DNA of 9,652 bases from Methylococcaceae bacterium (GTDB taxonomy: Bacteria > Pseudomonadota > Gammaproteobacteria > Methylococcales > Methylomonadaceae): NCBI GenBank assembly GCA_005779525.1, contig SXIZ01000118.1, positions 1-9,652 on the forward strand, given 5' to 3'. The first letter of the stretch is position 1; every line of letters starts with the position of its first letter. The translations under genes and the position numbers were made by a program. Below the pieces are notes generated by a model. That model was given only the letters and a program-made list of their open reading frames with translations. It ran no database searches and had not been told where the DNA came from. This document shows positions 7,521 to 9,652 of the stretch, in pieces.

Positions 7521-8192
7521 ATGCAATCTGCTACACATCCTATAGGCGCAAGATTTCGCGGGTATTTACCAGTGGTCGTTGACATAGAAACCGCAGGTTT
7601 TAATCCTAAGAAAAATCCATTGCTGGAAATTGCGGCCGTCATCGTTGAATTTAATGCACAACAGGAACTGGTTATCACTGAACGTTATGCCTGTAATGTG
7701 GTACCGTTTAAGAATTCTGAACTTGATCCAGCAGCGTTAAAATTTAATGGCATTGATCCATTTCATCCTTTTCGCATGGCTATAGAAGAAAAAGCCGCGT
7801 TAGAGAAAATTTTTACGCCGATTAAAGCGGCAGTCAAACGCAACAATTGTTCGCGTGCTATTTTGGTCGGACACAATCCCGCTTTTGATATTAGTTTTTT
7901 AAATGCCGCAATTGCACGTTGTCAAATTACCCGCAGCCCTTTTCATCCCTTTAGTACGTTCGATACAGCGACGCTGGGAGGGTTGATTTATCGACAAACC
8001 GTGCTGGCTAAAATTGCTGAAGCTGCAGGTGTTGCGTGGGATAATAATGAAGCGCATTCAGCTATTTACGATACCGAAAAAACCGCGGAATTGTTTTGCT
8101 TGATGATCAATCGTTGGCATAAACTGGAAGCCTTGGAGCGACAGCTGAATGCAGCCCAGCCTGAAACGCACTTGAGTGATCTGATTCCATAA
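7521..8192 (+). CDS. rnt: Ribonuclease T (DEDDh 3'-5' exoribonuclease)
   Basis: Cytosolic exonuclease of 223 aa (E. coli RNase T 215 aa) that trims 3' ends of tRNA, 5S and 23S rRNA and other stable RNAs. All DEDDh catalytic residues are visible: D21 and E23 in VVDIETAG (Exo I), D123 in GHNPAFD (Exo II), and H179 and D184 in EAHSAIYDTEKTAELF (Exo III). They lie a constant two residues before the E. coli positions, which supports the chosen start. RFRGYLPVVV at 11-20 and FHPFSTFDTATLGGL at 141-155 are typical of RNase T rather than of DNA polymerase III epsilon. No Shine-Dalgarno sequence is evident; the 20 nt before the ATG are nearly all A/T with a 12 bp palindrome, so initiation may be weak or structure-dependent. 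The gene is divergent from mlaA and has no co-directional gene partner here. Confidence 0.96.
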   Translation: MQSATHPIGARFRGYLPVVVDIETAGFNPKKNPLLEIAAVIVEFNAQQELVITERYACNVVPFKNSELDPAALKFNGIDPFHPFRMAIEEKAALEKIFTPIKAAVKRNNCSRAILVGHNPAFDISFLNAAIARCQITRSPFHPFSTFDTATLGGLIYRQTVLAKIAEAAGVAWDNNEAHSAIYDTEKTAELFCLMINRWHKLEALERQLNAAQPETHLSDLIP

Positions 8193-8345
8193 TATTAAGT
8201 CAATTCCCCAATTTTTATACTTGTATTCTAGAGTGTAATGCTATGCGCTTTGGAAAATATCAACGTAATCCAATCAGAATTGCTTTTTACTCAGACAGTC
8301 ATAGTTCGTAATTATTTTTTGTAGTAGTATTTTTTATTAATTAAT

Positions 8346-8358
8346 AATCAATTTCTTG
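8346..8358 (+). promoter_or_regulatory. IHF consensus match
   Basis: AATCAATTTCTTG fits the IHF core consensus WATCAANNNNTTR at every defined position and sits in an A/T-rich tract. IHF often bends DNA upstream of sigma-54 promoters. This site is about 185 bp before the predicted start at 8538, farther than usual. A looser AATCAA (8482-8487) lies closer, near -55, but lacks the TTR part. AT-rich DNA produces such matches by chance. Confidence 0.3.
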
Positions 8359-8374
8359 TAACTGCGCACCCTAA

Positions 8375-8419
8375 AAAATGGGTTATATCACCTAGTCATT
8401 AGGTGATATAACCCATTTT
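8375..8419. terminator. Perfect 20+5+20 inverted repeat, likely bidirectional terminator
   Basis: Arms 8375-8394 and 8400-8419 are exact reverse complements around the loop GTCAT; the core reads GGGTTATATCACCTA and its complement. On the plus strand the hairpin runs into TTTTATTTT, and on the minus strand it is followed by TTTTTTAG, so it could end rnt transcripts from one side and antisense or response-regulator transcripts from the other. The stem is long and only moderately GC-rich, unlike a compact classical terminator. It lies about 140 bp upstream of the predicted sigma-54 start, so an enhancer-binding-protein site or a dispersed palindromic repeat are alternatives. Confidence 0.55.
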
Positions 8420-8510
8420 ATTTTGGGCGGCGTGAAACTAGTTGCTGCGCCTAAACTACCTTATTTTTTTAAATAATTTAAAATCAATAATATATAAAAA
8501 ATTTTAGGTT

Positions 8511-8527
8511 TTGGCACGCCCCATGCT
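8511..8527 (+). promoter_or_regulatory. Sigma-54 (RpoN) type -24/-12 promoter
   Basis: TTGGCACGCCCCATGCT matches the consensus TGGCAC-N5-TTGCW at all but one defined position: GG at 8513-8514 and GC at 8525-8526 are separated by exactly 10 bp, and only ATGC replaces TTGC. The predicted start is near 8538. It is intergenic, points away from rnt and toward a strong terminator. A sigma-70 reading is also possible (TTGGCA at 8511-8516, 17 bp, then poor TATTTG), so factor identity is not certain. Confidence 0.55.
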
Positions 8528-8537
8528 TTATTGTATT

Positions 8538-8773
8538 TGTCGACCGCAGGGTCAGTAATAACTCACCTAGTTATCGACCTAAACATATAGCTACCTTAAG
8601 TTACAAAAATCTGCTGGAGGTATCAATTTCGACATTGATACTTTTCTGTCCGGTCAGTAGGGAAGAATATTTACATAGGCAGTTTGCAATGGGGTTTAAA
8701 CGGATTAGTAAGGTACGGATGCTTTTGCAGGGATGCTGGATGAGGGGCAGGTGGGCTGCTCCTCATTTTTTTT
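8538..8773 (+). ncRNA. Candidate sigma-54-dependent small RNA, about 235 nt
   Basis: The element is defined by a -24/-12 promoter upstream and a strong intrinsic terminator at its end, with no good reading frame inside. Predicted hairpins in order: GACC-gcag-GGTC (8542-8553); ATAACT-cacct-AGTTAT (8558-8574), which can compete with a GTCGA/TCGAC pairing (8539-8543 with 8574-8578); GTATCAAT-ttcgac-ATTGATAC (8620-8641); a small CAG-GGATG-CTG loop (8728-8738); and the terminator. GGA occurs six times, including GGATG at 8717, 8731 and 8738. Clustered GGA in loops is a feature of RNAs that sequester CsrA/RsmA, but three copies near the 3' end are fewer than in CsrB. It resembles no 6S, tmRNA, SRP or RNase P sequence I know. 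The response regulator transcript, if it reads through, would be antisense to it. Whether it is transcribed cannot be told from sequence. Confidence 0.42.
8740..8773 (+). terminator. Strong intrinsic (rho-independent) terminator
   Basis: ATGAGGGGCAG (8740-8750) pairs with CTGCTCCTCAT (8756-8766) over 11 positions with a single G-U wobble, closes a GTGGG loop, and runs into eight consecutive T residues (8766-8773). It works only on the plus strand. No annotated plus-strand gene ends nearby (rnt stops 550 bp upstream and has another candidate terminator), which is the main argument for an independent plus-strand transcript here. Confidence 0.8.
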
Positions 8774-8875
8774 GTGCTAAGAAAAATCTTTCCAACGATA
8801 ATGCCCTTGATGTCCCTCGCTAAAGTTTTTTACTTTTTTGTCCTGTAGCGTTCTGCAAAAAACCAAAATTAAGTT

Positions 8876-9529
8876 TTACGGATGCTCTCCAAGACTAGCG
8901 TTGTTTAGTTTAGCGGCCGCATTCACTGCTTGCGTACGATTATTAGCCCCTAACGCGCGTAAAATTGCGGCTACATGTAATTTGACTGTACCTTCAGCGA
9001 GATTTAAATTTTTAGCAATCGATTTATTGGGTAAGCCTTGTGCTAGCAGGGCTAATACTTCAATTTGTCGACTGGTAAGCAAGGTGGACAGTGGGGTATT
9101 TTCTTGGGGTACCTGGGTGGCAGGTGCTTCAATTTTGCCTAGTAAACGCGGGGGTATATAGATATCACCTTGCATGACCACTTGCAAAGCGGCCAGCATT
9201 TCATGGCTGGTACACGATTTCGGAATATAGCCAACTGCCCCTTTGTCCAAGGCTAGCTTCACATGTTGTGTAGATTCAGATCCAGACAACACAATAATCG
9301 GCACGGTAGGTGCCAATTCGCGCAGATGTGGTAACGCCGAGAGCCCATCTTCCCCCGGTAAATCAATATCCAATAATATTAAATCCAAATTTCGGGTATG
9401 TGCGATCAACAGCGCGGCATCTTCTGCGTTTGAGGCTTCCAAGGTCACCACCTGGGCATCCAATTGTTTTATCACATGTAACAAAGCTTCTCGAAAGAGC
9501 GTATGGTCATCTACCAGCAAAATATGCAT
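8876..9529 (-). CDS. NarL/FixJ-family two-component response regulator (receiver + LuxR-type HTH)
   Basis: Cytosolic DNA-binding regulator of 217 aa. The receiver domain (about 1-120) has the acidic pair D7/D8, phospho-acceptor D54 in LLDIDLPGEDG, the switch Ser S82 in IIVLSGSES and K104 in YIPKS, so it looks fully phosphorylatable. A Pro-rich linker (about 128-146) leads to a LuxR-type helix-turn-helix (about 149-205): LTSRQIEVLALLAQGLPNKS, then AEGTVKLHVAAILRALGANN. The GLPNKSIAK and AEGTVK wording is like AgmR/ErdR-type regulators rather than GacA/LetA, though the target cannot be inferred. No histidine kinase gene lies beside it in this window. GAGGA at 9545-9541 is 11 nt before the ATG, an acceptable ribosome site. 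It converges on rnt across the non-coding region, and its 3' end faces the candidate small RNA on the opposite strand. Confidence 0.92.
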   Translation of the reverse strand: MHILLVDDHTLFREALLHVIKQLDAQVVTLEASNAEDAALLIAHTRNLDLILLDIDLPGEDGLSALPHLRELAPTVPIIVLSGSESTQHVKLALDKGAVGYIPKSCTSHEMLAALQVVMQGDIYIPPRLLGKIEAPATQVPQENTPLSTLLTSRQIEVLALLAQGLPNKSIAKNLNLAEGTVKLHVAAILRALGANNRTQAVNAAAKLNNASLGEHP

Positions 9530-9652
9530 CGCAATGCAGTTCCTCGTATTGAATTGATAGTGCTTAAGCTTGTTCTACTTAAACTACACCAATTTTGCGA
9601 AAAACTAAAATGTATTCATGTTTTACTCCCTCGAACTAAACTGCTGATTACA
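9530..9652. other. Upstream region of the response regulator, to the window edge
   Basis: This is an AT-rich leader with no gene. On the minus strand GGGAG (9630-9626) precedes an ATG at 9619 that opens only four codons (Met-Asn-Thr-Phe, stop at 9607-9605). That could be a minimal leader ORF or chance. No terminator for a neighbouring gene is visible, and the next gene lies outside the window. Confidence 0.35.
9562..9584. promoter_or_regulatory. Inverted repeat upstream of the response regulator, possible operator
   Basis: GCTTAAG (9562-9568) and CTTAAAC (9578-9584) form an inverted repeat with one mismatch over 7 bp and a 9 bp spacer, 33-55 bp before the start codon. Paired heptamers are how NarL-type regulators often bind, so autoregulation is conceivable. 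No convincing -35/-10 pair is visible next to it, and the repeat is short and AT-rich. Confidence 0.25.

Larger units (their letters stand above)
8193..8875. other. 683 bp intergenic region with no convincing protein gene
   Basis: This is the largest non-coding stretch in the window, between convergent rnt and the response regulator. Its left half (8193-8510) is very AT-rich and contains a 14 bp palindrome TTATTAATTAATAA (8334-8347), an IHF-like site and a perfect 20+5+20 inverted repeat. Its right half contains a sigma-54-like promoter, a run of hairpins and a strong plus-strand terminator, outlining a candidate small RNA. The last 100 bp (8774-8875) are A/T tracts in which I see no gene and no good terminator for the response regulator. 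The one open frame (TTG at 8635 to 8823) runs through the terminator hairpin and its composition looks random. Confidence 0.7.

Noticed and set aside
8388..8406. NtrC-type binding site in the palindrome
   Set aside because: TCACCTA-N5-TAGGTGA resembles GCACCA-N5-TGGTGC but the half-sites are 2 bp further apart and the outer bases differ, so I do not name the regulator.
8635..8823. 62-codon open frame with TTG start in the intergenic region
   Set aside because: It reads straight through a strong terminator stem and T-run, GGAGG is 14 nt away with a hairpin between, and the peptide has no recognisable pattern. Better explained as non-coding.
8822..8842. AAAGT/ACTTT hairpin as terminator of the response regulator
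   Set aside because: On the minus strand it is not followed by a T-run, the stem is only 5 A/T-rich pairs, and homopolymer tracts produce such pairings by chance.
8838..9161. 107-codon plus-strand open frame
   Set aside because: It lies mostly opposite the response regulator coding sequence, which has clear receiver and HTH motifs; the frame is its shadow.
8876..9529. Assigning the regulator as GacA/LetA because of the nearby GGA-rich RNA
   Set aside because: Its HTH and linker look more like AgmR/ErdR-type regulators and no GacA box is seen upstream of the RNA.

Overview
The window looks like chromosomal core sequence from a moderately AT-rich gammaproteobacterium, and a Legionellales-like organism is my best guess. 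The grounds are close resemblance to gammaproteobacterial TrkH, TrkA, RNase T, MlaA, SurE and Pcm, plus intergenic regions much richer in A and T than the genes. The lineage is inferred from family resemblance and no taxonomic marker is present. I see no tRNA, rRNA, insertion sequence, integrase or CRISPR array.

Layout. On the plus strand, 53-2230 encodes a membrane fusion protein: an N-terminal TVP38/TMEM64 (VTT/DedA-like) domain joined to a flavin-dependent disulfide oxidoreductase. It runs tail to tail, 21 bp apart, into a five-gene block on the minus strand. In transcription order that block is mlaA (7414-6629), trkA (6598-5234), trkH (5147-3690), surE (3663-2908) and pcm (2911-2252). Gaps are 30, 86 and 26 bp and there is one ATGA overlap, so it probably behaves as one transcription unit, with a structured trkA-trkH spacer. 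It links outer-membrane lipid asymmetry (MlaA), potassium uptake (TrkA gate and TrkH pore) and stationary-phase repair (SurE nucleotidase, Pcm isoaspartyl repair). The nlpD-rpoS genes that often follow surE-pcm in gammaproteobacteria are not here.

Divergent from mlaA across a 106 bp spacer is rnt (RNase T, 7521-8192, plus strand). A 683 bp region follows with no convincing protein gene. At the right end is a minus-strand NarL/FixJ-type response regulator (9529-8876) with no kinase beside it in the window.

The 683 bp region is the most interesting part. It contains a perfect 20+5+20 inverted repeat (8375-8419), an IHF-consensus match, a near-perfect sigma-54 type -24/-12 element (GG-N10-GC, 8511-8527) and, about 235 nt downstream of the predicted start, a strong intrinsic terminator (8740-8773). 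Together these outline a candidate sigma-54-dependent small RNA of about 235 nt with several hairpins and three clustered GGAUG motifs near its 3' end. CsrA/RsmA binding or Hfq-type regulation are hypotheses to test. The RNA matches no family I recognise by eye.
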